Of a stretch of 64,000 nt of DNA, positions 1-14,600 are shown in pieces; positions within the stretch are counted from its first letter, which is position 1, and every line of letters starts with the position of its first letter. The notes under the pieces are model-generated. The model was not told the DNA's origin. It made no database searches and was given only the letters and a program-made list of their open reading frames with translations. The stretch comes from Strigamia acuminata (Eukaryota > Arthropoda > Chilopoda > Geophilomorpha > Linotaeniidae), in assembly GCA_949358305.1 (NCBI GenBank), contig OX442314.1, positions 15,555,060-15,619,059 on the forward strand. Direction: 5' to 3'. Both the position numbers and the translations under genes were made by a program.

Positions 1-2223
1 CGAGGACGACAACCCAAAAGGGGGGTCGTGTAAGCGATAGCGCCCCCTGGGGGTCTTTTCGATGACTTGTTCTATGTAATTTGGATTTGTTCTATGCTTT
101 GAGATAATAAATCAGTCTAGTTCAGACATTCAACTTAACCGTATGTCTAAATCATTCTCACACAAGCACACAAGCAAGTAAAAATTTAATCCAAAACCAT
201 CAAATTAAACAATAAAGTAAATTATATCACTAAAAACACATCAAATCCAAAATAAATCAAAACCACCAATATTTTCATTAAACAGCTCAAAATAATGATA
301 AATCTCGATAAATTACACAAAAATACTTCATAAATCTAATAATCAATTACAATACACAATAGTAACACTTGCAAAATGAAATAAATGAATAAAACTTCCA
401 AGTTGATAAGCTCCCCCTTTGGGGTTCGCTTCTCTACAACACAATTCTCATCTTAAAAACCCACCAGTTTTAACACACACCGAACTCGTCTACAATGCAA
501 TTATGCAGTGCGTGAAGCCAACCAACGCCCTCAGTGCTAAAGGTGGAAACACATCTAACACGCGTTTTAAACACGTTTCTTGCTGAACTTTGCAATTGCT
601 AGTGCGATATTTAGCAAACGCTGTTTCTCTGTTTCCCTTTCCCAGAAAATGGCGACGATCAGACGAATCTAACTCTAATGCATCAAATATACCACGAAAT
701 CATTCATTGAATCTAATATACAACTAAAACATACAAAATCTCGCGATACGATCAGAAGTGTATCAATAAATTTAACAATGAAAGTTATTGATCCATTTGA
801 ATTATCGACCATGCGTAACCTCTGCTTTAAAAACAGACAGAGCAGTAAAACTTGAAGATAAGTAAACTTTGCTAACTGAAACTACCACCAAACCCTCATC
901 CTAATGCTTCCATAAGACCAATTTTCCAATAACACGAGAAAATCAACTTCGCCATCTGCAACCAATATTAGAACGCTAGACCAGAGAGAAAAGAAGAAAA
1001 AAAATTCGCGAAGAAGAAAGAAAAGAAGAAAAAAATCGTAAAAAAACGTGAAAAAAAAAAGTATATCTCAAATAAAAAAGAAAAAAAAAAAAAGAGAAAT
1101 GAAATCGGTGCGGATCCTCCTGTTTGTTTATTTGCTTCAGTTTGTTTTCTCAAAAAAGCTTTTTGGAGAAGACGACCATTTTCCCGACCAAATCCTTATC
1201 ATTTTTCATTACGGGCCTGAAGCAACTTATGATCGAAACTTTTCCAATCCTATCGTTTCTTCTACGGAAATTAATTTTCCTTCTAGTCTCGTGGGACGAG
1301 CTTTAAGAGAAAGAACTCGACTTGTGACTTGGCCTTTTCGACGTGAGGGGTGAAGTAGTTTCGATGGTCACTGGACCAGCGCTTGCACATGCTCCACTGA
1401 TTGGATGCCAACCTTGCGACCCCTGGTGGCGCTCACCTCAAATTTCCACGCAGTCTTCATTCTTCCTGTACCTTAAGGAAATGGCTGCGGAAATGGTGCC
1501 TAATGACTCACTGCTGCACAAGATTGAAGGATTGTATCGAGAAAGTGGAAAAATCGTAACCAAAATGATACCAAAATGTTCCCAACGCTTTTTTCCCTTC
1601 ATAATTTCTGCACTTTTCGATAAAAATACCAAATATTGACCACTGTAATGCCGGGACATGTCTTCCGTGCATCATTGAAAATATTTTTTCTCTCTTCTCT
1701 TTTGTCAGTAATTGCACAATCAAAATTTCAATCGTTTTTCTCCCATTTTATTTTCAAACCAGAATGACACTAATCATTTCTTTTTTCCCCCTGCAAAATC
1801 CTTATTTCCTTTTCTTCAAAAATAATCTTTCTCAAGAAAATTAATGTTCTCAAACTAATACATCAACGTAATTGCAAAATCGGAAGTTTACGCTAAGGTC
1901 AATGATATCCCCCAGTGGTCATTTCGTACCAAAATAAAATTATCTATAATGACCAAAGGCGCACTTTCAATTACTTTAAAAGCAAACTTTTGCTCAAACT
2001 AATCCAATTTCAGCCAAATTCAACAAAAGACTGTACAAATTGAACCCGCTTAATAAAAGACCTAATTCAACTAATAATTCATGTAATGACCCCTTCTAGT
2101 CATGTCTAACAGCCGACTTCTACGAACTTTAAACTCCTTGTCGTAAAATATTTTTCCCACTCGCACCACGCACTAAATCAGCCATCTTTATTCACATGAA
2201 AACCATATACAATATATACTTGG
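1..2223. other. AT-rich non-coding DNA
   Basis: No coding exon is supportable here. Open frames at 1048-1353 and 1343-1639 are short, have no recognisable protein pattern, and run through A-rich or T-rich low-complexity DNA (poly-A/G at 990-1100). A weak inverted similarity exists between a CCCAAAAGGGGGG-type segment near 13-27 and a CCCCCTTTGGGG-type segment near 413-426. This might mark the ends of an old element, but the arms are too short to call. Confidence 0.5.
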
Positions 2224-2346
2224 CTCATTGTTCGCATTCGCCTGGCCCACCGCTTTCCCTAACGCCGTCTAGACCTCAGAGTCGAGTAAATCTTGTCCGC
2301 CCAGTGGAAAAAAAAAATCGCGCACCAGGCAAAAGTGAACAATGAG
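2224..2346. mobile_element. Small inverted-repeat element (MITE-like)
   Basis: Two 22-bp arms face each other: 2224-2245 begins CTCATTGTTC and ends GCCTGG, and 2325-2346 is its reverse complement with four mismatches. The 79-bp interior has no ORF and contains an A run. This is the architecture of a short non-autonomous DNA transposon or a strong hairpin. I could not identify an unambiguous target-site duplication, so the class is unassigned. Confidence 0.45.
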
Positions 2347-2413
2347 TAAACTATATGAACACGTTTTTCACTTGCAAGAAAAGGTGGCCAATTTAGTTCA
2401 CTGGGCACGACTT

Positions 2414-2521
2414 GAGTGAAAAAAATGTTTTTACAGATAAGTGAAACTTTTTTCGAGTGAAAAATAACTTAGCTGTTTACTGCTAAGAGAGAACAAGTGA
2501 GTGATCTCACTTTTTTCACTC
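2414..2521. repeat. Short inverted repeat, GAGTGAAAAAA arms
   Basis: An 11-bp GAGTGAAAAAA arm at 2414 is mirrored by TTTTTTCACTC ending at 2521. Further GAGTGAAAAA-type copies lie between them (near 2455). It could be another small palindromic element next to the one at 2224-2346, or a chance product of AT-rich DNA. The arms are short, so confidence is low. Confidence 0.3.
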
Positions 2522-2554
2522 CATCAAGCCATTTTCTCATGAAAACATGTACTA

Positions 2555-2646
2555 GGTTTCTAGGGCAGAGACAATTCATCTCATTCAGAGTTGTGTACCC
2601 GGCTTCTAGGGCAAAGCCAATTCATCTCAATCAGAAGTGTATATAC
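2555..2646. repeat. Two-copy 46-bp tandem repeat
   Basis: Two head-to-tail units begin GG-T/C-TTCTAGGGCA and continue with an ATTCATCTCA core, one at 2555-2600 and the other at 2601-2646. They differ at several positions, so the duplication is not recent. No coding content. Confidence 0.6.
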
Positions 2647-5600
2647 AAAGGCTGGAAATGAAATTTAACTCAAGAACTCACCACAAATTCAGAAGCAGCA
2701 CATGAAACGAGAAAAAAATATACAAGGAAAAAAAAAATAAGAAAAAGAAAAAAATTTCCTCATCTTAAACCGCCTCAAATCATTTTCATTCAACCACAAA
2801 CTTCGAGTGGCAGGAAGTGGAAGACAACAGAAGAGGAAATGAACTTCACTCTCGACGTCGCACAAAACAGCATGTCGAATGGATGTTGTTATAATTTGTT
2901 GCCAAACCCAACTAGCATACACACATTGCTTATCACGTGATCACTTTGCCTCTTTGCAGCCTCATGTCAACAAAGTTGACAGCGTGTAATTGCTTACGAA
3001 TTAGCCTGGCTTGTAAGTGCTGACACTGCTTGACATGTTACGTGGACTATGCGTGTGATATATTAACTTTGGTTTCGAATTCAACACATTCCTGAAAATG
3101 TAAACCAGGTATTTATGCCTATCATAAAAATTAATGTTTAAAGCTCCTTTTCCAAATTTAATCAATTAAAAAAATAATAAAAACTAACATTTACAATATT
3201 TTCTTTAAAAAAAAAATGACAAAGAAGGTCACCATCAATCTTTCGTTTAAATGTCAAGGATTTTTGCACCGAGCATTTCCAATCAAATTCATCTTCCTAA
3301 CCATTCAATGAATTAAATGGCAGTTGGGATTAGGTTGCAATCAACTTGATAAAATGTGCACTCGCATGTCGGGCCGTACTTTACCTAACCCGGAAGTAGC
3401 GCTAATGGGGCAGCTTTTAAAATGGCACCTGTATGTATTTGACGGGCATAGTTAAAGGAATGGAACACGCCAGAAAAAAAAGTTTAATAATAAATTACTC
3501 ATTCATTGTCACGTTTACAAAAACAGGAAGTAATTAAGCCCGAGAGAAAACGAAAATATCAACCAAAAAATAAATAAATAAATAGGAAAAAGGAACAAAA
3601 TCTAATTCTTCAAAAAATTTCATTATCCAAACTCAATTAATGCAATGAAAAGACCCACATATCAACATTGGCGGCTGACTAGCAACTCGCCTTGTTTTGT
3701 GGATCTCTACACCATTTATTCAGCGTCTATTGTCAAATGAATACAACTAACTCACTACAAGAATCGATTCCAAATGTCACTTTGTGCACTTTTCATCAAC
3801 TAGCAACTAAACTGAGCGACATTTTTCTCTTCTCTTATTATTATTTCCCCTCATAAATATCATATTTCACCATGGCTCACATTCTCCATCTTCAGTATTA
3901 CTAATGAAAACTAAAGTTCATCGCATTTTCCAATTTGATTGAAATGAAAATATGAAAAGAGGAAGAAAAATGTGGTTTTGGTGGTTCCTCTGATCCGTAG
4001 AAGAGGGGGGAAAAGAAAATTGGAAATTTTTTAACGATTTTCTTCTTCTCTTTCTTCTTCCCCATTTTTTTTTCTTTCTTTCTCAATTTTCCTAGCCACC
4101 ACGCCTTTTTTTTGGGTAAATGTCAAAATCTCCTTCCATGTATCCTTTAATAGATAGATTTACCCTGTGAACAATTTCGACTGATTATGAGCAAACCCAC
4201 TGGACATATTAGCCACTCCAGCAAAAAAAAATAAGAAAAAATGACTTTATTTTCAATAATACCTGCCAAAAAAACCTGACATTTTGCAACATCTGCTGAA
4301 ACGTTCACAAAATTACTCGCTATACTATATAAACATAGAACAAATCTCCCAAAACCAATAAATCAACAAAAACATAAAAGTTTTTTTTAAAAAAATTTTG
4401 TCGAAAATTATAAAAAAAAAAAAAATTTACTAAACCCATATCTCATCATATAATATGACTCGGAAACAAAAAAAATTCACCTTAAAGGCGTGGACTAATT
4501 ACCAACGAGATTACCTTTAATCATAGCAGTTAATGGTTAGAGCCTTTAGGAATTATTAATACATTCCATTTTTTGATGACCAAACCTGCCAACGCCTCGA
4601 GATAACAGCAGCGTTTATTGCTCACGACAAGGCTACCTTATATTACACCTGCTGCTTGCAATCCCCAAATCAATACTTAGCTCTAATCATTTGGCCCTCT
4701 ATTGCCTTCTTTTAGTGACGAACTAGAGGTAGTTTAAGCAAGATTCCAGTCACAAATTCGTGTATTCACAATCCTACATTTAAACAGTCCCCAAAGATAA
4801 TCACGCATTAAAGCCTTTTGTACAACTGTGGCTATAAATGCTAGACAATGCAATCTATGTCGTAAACACAGTCGTAAATCAAGTAAGGCAGGTAAATGAA
4901 ATAAAAGCGCCGTTGTTAACTATGTAGTACAAAATATCACAACGCGCGCTTTCTCTTTAACCAACTTTAAACAGATTTGTAATTCGCTCCAAGTCCGCAA
5001 AAGACAAAAATGGAAAGGTTAGACCAACGCTTCTTAACCGCTGGTGCACGCATCCCCTGGAGGTGCGAGGCCACTTCAGAAAAATGTTTAATATATAAGT
5101 AGTTAAGTGACACCAATAAAAAAATTAGTTGGAAAAAAAATCTTTTCCTTTGCTAAGGGGTGCAGCACAGATTTAAAATGTCAAGGGCTTGCCAACTGCT
5201 ACAAAGGTTAGGAACACTCTTTAAATGATCTATTTTGGTCGGAATACAGCCATTTATTCTACTCTGAATCTGCACTATCAACGAAATGTGTATAGCTCCA
5301 TCCATCCCTGCCAAATCAATTCATCTCGATCGAATTTAAACCAATTCAAGAGAAATTGGTTTCTCTGGCTAAAGACTCGCATATGTATCCGTCGTGACTG
5401 AGTCCCTGTCTTATTGGATGACAACCACATTCCGCAGTAGAGTCACAACGTCAAGTGAAAAGATTGAATCAATCGCAATGTTTCCCCCTTAAATTCTTCA
5501 GCCGCGAATAGTGTGATTACACGCCATCTGTCATTAATTAATCCCACCCGATTTATTTAGTGTAAACTGGAAATTTGTGGCACTCTTTTCCATCGTGGTG

Positions 5601-8600
5601 GTGTATGTAGTAACACTAACTAAGTCAGCAGAGTCCGAAAAAACATTTTCTTCTTTTTCGATCCTATTTATTTCTTTTTTAAGTGAAACGCAACGGCGCT
5701 CTTGCAAATAAATTGAAATAAACAGAAACGCTTGTAATTCAGCTTTAAAAAGACTTAATCTTCTTTGAAAATACAATAATATAGAGAAATAAAAAAAAAT
5801 TACCCTAAACAAAAAATATTATTTTATGTTGATTCTACCTGACTCGTAAAACCAATTTTTAAACCTTCGTTGAGCTTATAGCTCATTGATTATACGCTAA
5901 AATTCACAAACACCCTGACATAACAATCCAATTTTTAAAGTCTTGGGTCTACACGAGATTATCCATAATAATCGCGTGCCGCAGAGACTTGGAAATCTAC
6001 CACAGAACACTAAGCATAATGGGATAAACATTTAATTACATTCGAAAAATATTATTAAGTCTTAATCCACCCTTCGCGGAATAAAGCCTTCAAGAGAATA
6101 CATCAGCTCAAAATATTTAATAATTTAATGTTCCGTAAAAAAAAAGCATAAAGTACAAAAAAAAAATAATAGAATTTAAAAAAAGAAAGAAAAAAGTCGC
6201 CATTTATTTTCATACTATATTGAATAAACAGGGAACGGAGAAAAAGCGTAACCTCTGGTGAATTGGAGGTGCTGTTGTGGTCTCGTCGTTTATTTTATAG
6301 TTTTTCGTTTGCATTTTCAAACGGCCACTCTGTTTTCCACAAACTTATCGATTTCTACACTGCAGTCTGCCCTTCTTTTCGTCTGGCAAACTAAATTACG
6401 TGGGCGAACAATTTCTATCGCAAAGTCCCCAGATAAAAATCACAATTGAATAATAAAAATTACACAGAATAATTTATACGTACTTAACTTTTTCGTAATC
6501 GAATTTCAATATCCATACCCCGAGAACAAACTCTATCTAAAAAGAAATTCTTCCACTTCTTTAAACCAACAATTTTCCCACTCGCTCCTCTTTTACACCA
6601 GGATGAAACGGTTACAACTGAAAGAGCAACTTCCCCGAGCAATTGCAATCTGACCATCAGCCATGTTTACTCAGGCTCTTAATTACTTTTGAGAATACTA
6701 CTCCGAGCCAATAGGAAAGACACATATTACTTAATTTGAAATCCTACCTTTGCTATCGTTCAAGATCCACCGTTCAATCCAGGACAACAACCAAAACCAA
6801 CAAACAAATCGAAAAGACTCGTTTCATTTTTTTTATAAATTCGAACATAAAAAAAAAAAAAAAAAAAAAATAGACGCATGAAATTTTATATTGCCCGTAG
6901 CTCGTCCGAAATAAGCAGCCAAAGCGGATAATTTGTGTGCGAATTCATGTAACCAATTCGCCTTCAAAACAAGTTGCAAAATTATACATGATCGCAACAT
7001 CTCTTTTCATGCGAAAGAATAGCTTAATCAAGTTACGGTATATAAACCAGCCTAGTTGTTTCACGCCTAACTGAAACTGAGCTCAAACCCTTCTGCATTT
7101 TCTCTCGTTATACCTTAATTTACAACAGATACAATATTTTATTCGCTATCTGCAAATACGTAGAAATTATGACATAAACTTCTAATCGGCACAAACTGGA
7201 AATTAAAGCCAAATTATAGTGATAAAACGACTTGAAGAAAGGGTAAACACGCTATTTTGACAACCTCCCACCACCCCTAGATTTGGCGTGACTGCAGATG
7301 CAAACAACGTGCAGTAGCTTTAATGTTCGTCTTGATCTTTGCCTGTTCTTACCGTGAATTTCTGATCATATCATCAAATATTCACAACGTTCATACATGT
7401 TAAATTCGTAACTTGCTTTCACTTGAGGTCAGAATCGGATTTGTTTAAATATTTATGTAGAAAATGGCGAATCCTTCCTATATTTATTTATCTGGAGTAT
7501 ACGTGCACAAGAAAACTTCCAACCAACAAATTACGGGCAGCAAGAAGAAAGAAAAACAAAATAAAGCATTTTTTTTTAAAAATGAATAAATTAAAATCGC
7601 AATTTTAAAAATAGATTAATTCCTGTTTACGACGTTTTAGGCATTTTTTAAATCGGCAAAAATAAAAAATCTAAATACACAACGGTGAATGTGTGCGAGG
7701 CAATTATGTTTTTCGGCCTGTTTGTAGTGTATGGTTTTGTGTCTCGGTCTTGCGAGTAAATAGTAATTAAAAATTCCTTTATTTTCATTCAACCAACGAA
7801 TTGTGGTTGTGGCTCACTTATTTAAACACAATTATACATTTATTCACGTTTTATGAGGTGGATGCTTCACCTAAAAGCATAATGACACTTGAAAGTATGA
7901 CCCCTTGATCTAAATTTCATGGCAGCCATTTTGAATTTTGTTATAGAAACCAAAACCCGATACAAAACTTTCTTTATGCGATTTTTATTGATGGTTTATG
8001 GCTGTTCCTGGTGCCCATTGTTTATAAAAAACAGCAAAAACAGCAAAAACTTTGGACTGGTTACTTTTTGTTGTTTAAATATAGGTGGCGCTGAGGACAA
8101 AAAGCGACACCGCACATTGTCATAAAATATGACAATGGGGGAAAATATGCGGAAATAGCAGTTGGAAACGAGAATGGGATCACATTGTTTGCATTCACAA
8201 AACCACCGTGCAAAATGTTATTAGGCCATGCGCCCGAGCTCGCCTTCCTTTTCGTTTGCTCTTGCTACTAATGGAATCTCTCTCCTCTTGGTTAGTTCGG
8301 AAACCAGCAAAGTAAATACACGACAAAAATGAACAAATGTAATTTTAATCTCAATATTTAAACTTGTTTTTCACTCTATTTATTTGATTATTTAAAATAT
8401 TTTCAATTTTTTTTTAACTTTCAATTAATTTCTCTAAATACGACGTAAACACGACGAGAAGACCCCATTTAACCCTCGTTTCTCGTTTGTTTCTGCAGAA
8501 ACGAGTTTTGGAATGCAGCTAGTATTCCTCGAAAAACCCTCCGTTGCTCTTGGGAATGGCTTCCACACCAACATTCAAAGAGACAGACAAGCTTCAAACG

Positions 8601-11600
8601 CCTTTTAGATGTGTTTCTATTATCGAATGCACATAAAAGACAAAACCTTAAATTTACCAGTGGTTTCATAATTTCCCTCAACCATTTGATCAAAACAAAA
8701 CAAACTCCTTTCTTTAAACACTCCTGAAACTAAAACAAACCATTCAAAATCAGTCAAAATCCCCCACAGATCCAATCCCTTTTCAAGCTTGCTTTTACAT
8801 TTAGAAGCCACGTTCGATTTGCAATGCGTTCATGATGTATGCATTAGTACGTACCCACATCTAAGTAGAATAGTGAAACCTATAGCGCAATGTCATGAAC
8901 TTTTAATGAGAATCTGTACGAAGCGCACGAAGAAATGCTTAAAGTTGCATATCGGCATTTCTTCTTGGTGTAGTTTATGCAGATTAGTGCAAACCTTCCA
9001 CAAAAAGAAAAATCTGTTGCTTTGGGAAAAAAATCTAAATAATTTACCTTCTCCACCAATGCTTATAAAAGAAGCATTTATGAACTTTAATGGCATTTCG
9101 AGTAATCTTGTTGCACATCCCACGTATTAAATATGCAGTGTACTCTAAAACTACCGTATCATGTTGACTAACTGCTAGAAAGCCAATCACTTTTATGCCG
9201 TTAAATTTTTTTATGTAAACTCCAACTGTGACTGCTACAATAAAATCAACTGCAGCAACATTAATCTACACGCAATTACTCAAAAGCTTGAAACCGAGAC
9301 ACAACGACACATTATACACAACTCTGTACGGATAGTTTAAACAGTTTTTACGCGAATTCATCACCGAATTAATCCTTTGTTTTTACAACCCGTCGTTTTT
9401 TAAATACGTTACTTGCTGTCGGCTATCAATCTGAATTTATTTCGCTCTCTCAACAGATTACCAACGTTGCAGATGCATCCAAGAATGAGTAAGTGCAATG
9501 TCTTTACATTGAAACGCACTTTCAGATAAAACACAACAAAGCCACTTGAAAATGAATTTATCAGTCTATCCCCTTAAATCCTTCTCACTTTATCCTTTTC
9601 TTTGACGAAGAAAAATCATTATTCGCAACAAACTTTAAATAACCTTTATTATCACTGTTTACGTAATTAAACCAATTAATTCATCTGCACTTTTTGCGAT
9701 AACCAGTTGCTCTGATAATCAAGTTAATTTGCAAAAACAACACGTCTATTTACATTTACAAGATTTCTAATTGACCTCAAGTCTCAAGTCAATTGCCGCA
9801 ATTACAGCAAGGATTATTATTTTAACTATTTCATTTTCAGTTTTAGTATGACCCGCACGCCACGAAAAAACAATAAATTGTGTGACTTTACATCGACATG
9901 GAAGAAGCGATTCCCCACAGGAGTGACTTTTCATTCCAACTTTAAGCCTATACCCCGCCGGATTTTTCAAGTGGTCAGACATTACCTTAAATTGATCCCT
10001 GGTGAATTGAGCCTATAACTGGCGTAAGGGGTGTCACCCACATGTCCACACACCATGAAGAAACTCGTCCATTGCCTTTCATCTAATTTCTTTCTTGAGA
10101 CAGTAGCGAGAATTCCACTCGCACTTCATTTAGTTGTTTGGCCTTGCTGCATTCCATAAGTCATTTAGACTAAACAACATTTGAAAACACCCAATTAAAC
10201 TGCAAATTTCGATTGTATATTTGCTATTTATTTCATCTTGGTCAGCTTAATTGAGGTTTTCTCGATCCAACTTCAAAAATTATAGCTGAATTAGCCTGCG
10301 TTAGTTGCAGCTACTGATTACAAATGTGAAAATCATTCAGTCCAGTCAAACTCGCTGTTTAGATTAGTGGCATGCCGCTAAAAGCGTGTAAATACCGTAG
10401 GCACATTCATAAATATGTATTAAACAGCTTTTGTTGTTTAAATGTTATGCGCAAGCCCACTGCGACTGCAAACAGACTAAATCAACTCCCATTTTTGAAG
10501 TTAAAACGAGGTAAGCAGTTTAAAAAGCAGTTTAAATATGTTGTTTAAAATTCTACTTTATGAATCCGCCTGTATTGACTAATGTTTATTTTAGAAAGTT
10601 AAATCAAAGTTTAATTACTAAGATCAAACTAAAGGATTAGAAAGCCTGGTGGCTGAGCTGAAAACTCACCATTGCAATCATAAAACACTTCAAGTCAAAA
10701 GGCACTACACCAAAGATGTGGTTAAATCCCAGTCTGTGGCGCTATGTCAGTGGTTTCATCTCGGTCCTGTGTATCTTATAGCTTTGGTGTTTTCAGTTTG
10801 AATCCTTGGTTCATGGTTTGCTGCTTTTCTTTTCTCTTTTCTCCTCCTCTCTTCTTTTTTTTCCTGCTTTCAACTCTTCTTGTAAGATTCTCTATTCTTT
10901 TCTTTGTTTATTTTCGTCTGATTGCACCAGGCTTCCAAATTGGTGACCTCAAACTTTTTTTAAATTCTATTCTATTTTATTTTATTTTTTTGCTCCAGTG
11001 CATTTATTTTTCCATTCCAAGATAAAAACGTCAGATTGAAAAGCAAGCTACATTTGCAAAGCAAATAATTCATTACTAACCACCAAGTAAGAATGATTAG
11101 TATTCTATTTCCGCTTTTATAAGTTTATGAATTTTTAAACTAAAGTTTTAAAACAGAAATTTTCATTTTAAAAATGCAAAAGCTATTCAAAAATCGATCC
11201 CGCCGTTAACGTTTGTGTGTTGCACATCATAAGCAACGATAATCGCATTGTTTTAGAGAACCATCAGCTGAAAAGAATATGTAACGAGTTTTGTACGCAG
11301 ATGGGTCTTCTCATCTCTCCCTTAACTCCCTCGGAATTTTTTTTTATTATTTTTTATTCAATCGATTCTCCTCCCATTCATGTGCCCAATAAAGCCTCTA
11401 ACAAGAGATTCTCCTATTTTCATCCGAGAGGCTCAAATGGTCACTTTATTACACATTTCAGGCATATAAACATCAACAAGAGCCTAATAAAACACTCATT
11501 GACACATTCAAAATGCACATTCCTTTCATGTCAAACATTCCGGACTTTTTAATTCTTTTTCTCCAACAACTAAAACATCTTCAACTTGGAATCGGAGCTC

Positions 11601-14600
11601 TCTCGCTTCCCCTTTCGCCCTCACAAACTGATAACAAACCAAGAAGAAAAAAAAGTTTCAGACTTTTAACATCAAAAATGCAATTTTTTTGTGTGTATTG
11701 CTTTAGATCCTTCTTATTTACTTGTTTTTCACACGAAAAAATATGCTAATGTCATTTACTCCATCTTTCACATAGCGTTTCCCCCCTCCATTCGCTGCTG
11801 TAAGTCCACAACAAGATTATACACATCAAAAACTTCTCTACAAAGAACAAATCAATAGTTCTTTGTGCAGATTAATTTATCACTCATTGCCAATGCAAAT
11901 TCAATTTCAACTTTTTCTTTGATGCATCACTAGACATCACCTTGTTTGCTGCACTTTCTACTCTTTTTTTTTTTCTTTTTCTTTTACTTTTACTTTTTTT
12001 CTTTCTTTCTCTTCCTTTCTTATCATCTTTCCTCAACTTTCCCCAGATTATACCCTGCAAGTGCACACATAATGGCTGTATCCCATGAGAATATCACCAT
12101 TCTGGAAAAGTATTCATGCCAAGTATGCGCAGTGTAATTTCAACTCTACAATAACAGACTGGTCATCTGGAACGGTCTAACAACCTCCAAGCTGCTGCTG
12201 TTTCTCACATTAAGAGAAAACGGGGCCTCCAATCTGTTTCCGTTGCCGCTTGGAAAAGTTAGTCGATATGATAGGTCAAATATCCTCCCCGAGGACTGCT
12301 TCGGTAAGGAAAGTAATGAATTATTCAATTTCAACACAAACTGCGAGTCTACATCGAAAACAACCTCGTTTAATTAAACATGGAAAAGTTGGTTTATATT
12401 AGAAAACGTTGAAATTTGAATTTTTCACTCATTTTCTAAATCCATTTCTATTTTTACCGGCTCATGTTTATGTATTCACTGCAGACCTGCTGTAAATCAA
12501 TTTATTTTGCAAAATTGAACAGTGAATTAGCACATGGACCAACGTTCACTTTAAAACCTTAATTTTCTACATTATTGATAATCCATTTGCTGTTTATACC
12601 ACACAATTATGTATTCATGAGTCCAGTTTCTCAGTGAATCTACAAACTTCATAAATGGCCGTCAACAATTCAGTCCAGTTGAAATTGACTTGCTAATTTA
12701 AAGTTTTAAAAAAATATACATTAATATTAAAATTATTACTTAGCAAAAAACAAAAACCGAAGGGAAAAAGCAACATTTCATCTCATTGTGTTTTAAAATT
12801 ACATGTGATGTATATTCCTAAGGGAAATAATTTACATGTCATAGGGTAACTTAATCTCTTCCTTTATGACAGCATTTCAGCCGACAGAACCGGAAATTAA
12901 TAGATGAGATAGAATGAAGCTGAACTCAGTCTACTTCTACTTTATCTTACTTGCTGATACATTCATTTGCAACTTTCTCAACCTTTATTTTCTTACATAC
13001 ATCTGCAAGCTATTTTTTTTTTTACTTATATATATAAAATATTCTAACATGTTCAAATTACAAAATTGAATCAGTTAAAGTAGACTTACAAAACAAAGGA
13101 TGCCCCAATTAGGTACATTAAGTTTATTACATTACTCCAATTTACGATTTTCTTCAATTGCCCTCTAAGTCATTTGCATAAAATAAGCAGCAATAAAATC
13201 TAAATGGGAATTTATATACTTCACAATTTTACACTAAAAAAAAAAAACCCTTCAGAGATTTTTTATGAAATAATCTCAAGAGAAACTGCGGGAGTAACAC
13301 AGCAATAAAAGTAAAATAGTTGGATTTGGATTTTATTCCACCCCTTTACAAAACCGAACCTCTGGCAACGGGTAATTTTAATTTTAACAACTAACATAGT
13401 TGAAATTTAGATCTCAAAGTTGATATAACATTTAAAAAAAATTGAAAATTCATTGATATCGAATATAAGCTCAAGCTACCGGTAGCAGAACAAGCCAACA
13501 TCTTATCATAGCCTATACCTATGCGTTTAAATTTTCTTGGTCTACCTGTTTGTAGTTTATAAAAATTTATGACACTTTTTATATAGATGTAGTACCCTTT
13601 TCGTCATAAATAATACTTTGCAAGCACAAAAAACTATCAAACAAAGCAAACGACTGCTTTAAACACATTTCATTATAAGTTACTTCTTTTTTGGAACAGG
13701 AACTGGAAATGCCGGTATCTATAATACACTTCACAGTGCAGATTTTACGACGGTATTTCACGTTCACAAGCTAAGCAGATTCTAAAATAAAAACATTTTT
13801 CTCGCAATAAAATTAGTCTGTCTGCTAAAAATCCTGAAACAATCGTCTGACACCTCCCATCTATAAAAAAGATCAAACATAAAAAAATGCTATGGCAAAA
13901 GTCAAATTCAAATTGTTTTTCTACGAAAGAATTTCTACTCTTCTTGTTTTCAAAGGCAGCCTAGTGCAAAGCCAGACGCAGCCAGTCAGCTCCCTCGACA
14001 AAAAAATTACCCAGATACTCAAGAACGACTCGGGATATTATCTGTCTGAATATCCCTTGGGATATTACAACTGTAATTCCAAAGCCAGCCCAACCATTTC
14101 CAAAACCCCAAACTGAAGCATAAATGAGCCCCCTTTTCCATCTTTCAAAAAACAAGCCTATAAAATACAATACAATTGAAATAAATATGTGTTGGGGTCA
14201 TTCTATTTCAGCTGTTGTTTTAAAAATAGACCTCTTAACACATTGTAAAACTCAATGCAAAACATTTAGCACTCAAAAACTATCCATTAAATACACTTTG
14301 TATTTAAAAGCAAAAAAAAAAATTAAACCTTTTATAATTCAGCTAATGTGCATCACACGTTCCCCAAGCGTCTTCCCCAGCAGAGAAGTTTGCCATTACA
14401 CCGATAAAAACTGGAGAAAAATTGAAAATTAAAAAATTGCTCAAAATGCCAATGGCATAATTGCAATCTACAATTCCCTCGACACGCTACTTTGCATATT
14501 ATTCTTTCCATTATGTTATAAAATCCAGCGCCCTAATGAATTTGTAGTTATATCAACACAGTTAAAGAAGAATACAGAGTTCATACATATATAATTTCTG

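Noticed and set aside
10640-10735. Possible tRNA-like unit (TGGCTGAGCTG and GGTTAAATCCC words)
   Set aside because: The two boxes are too far apart and no cloverleaf forms between them.
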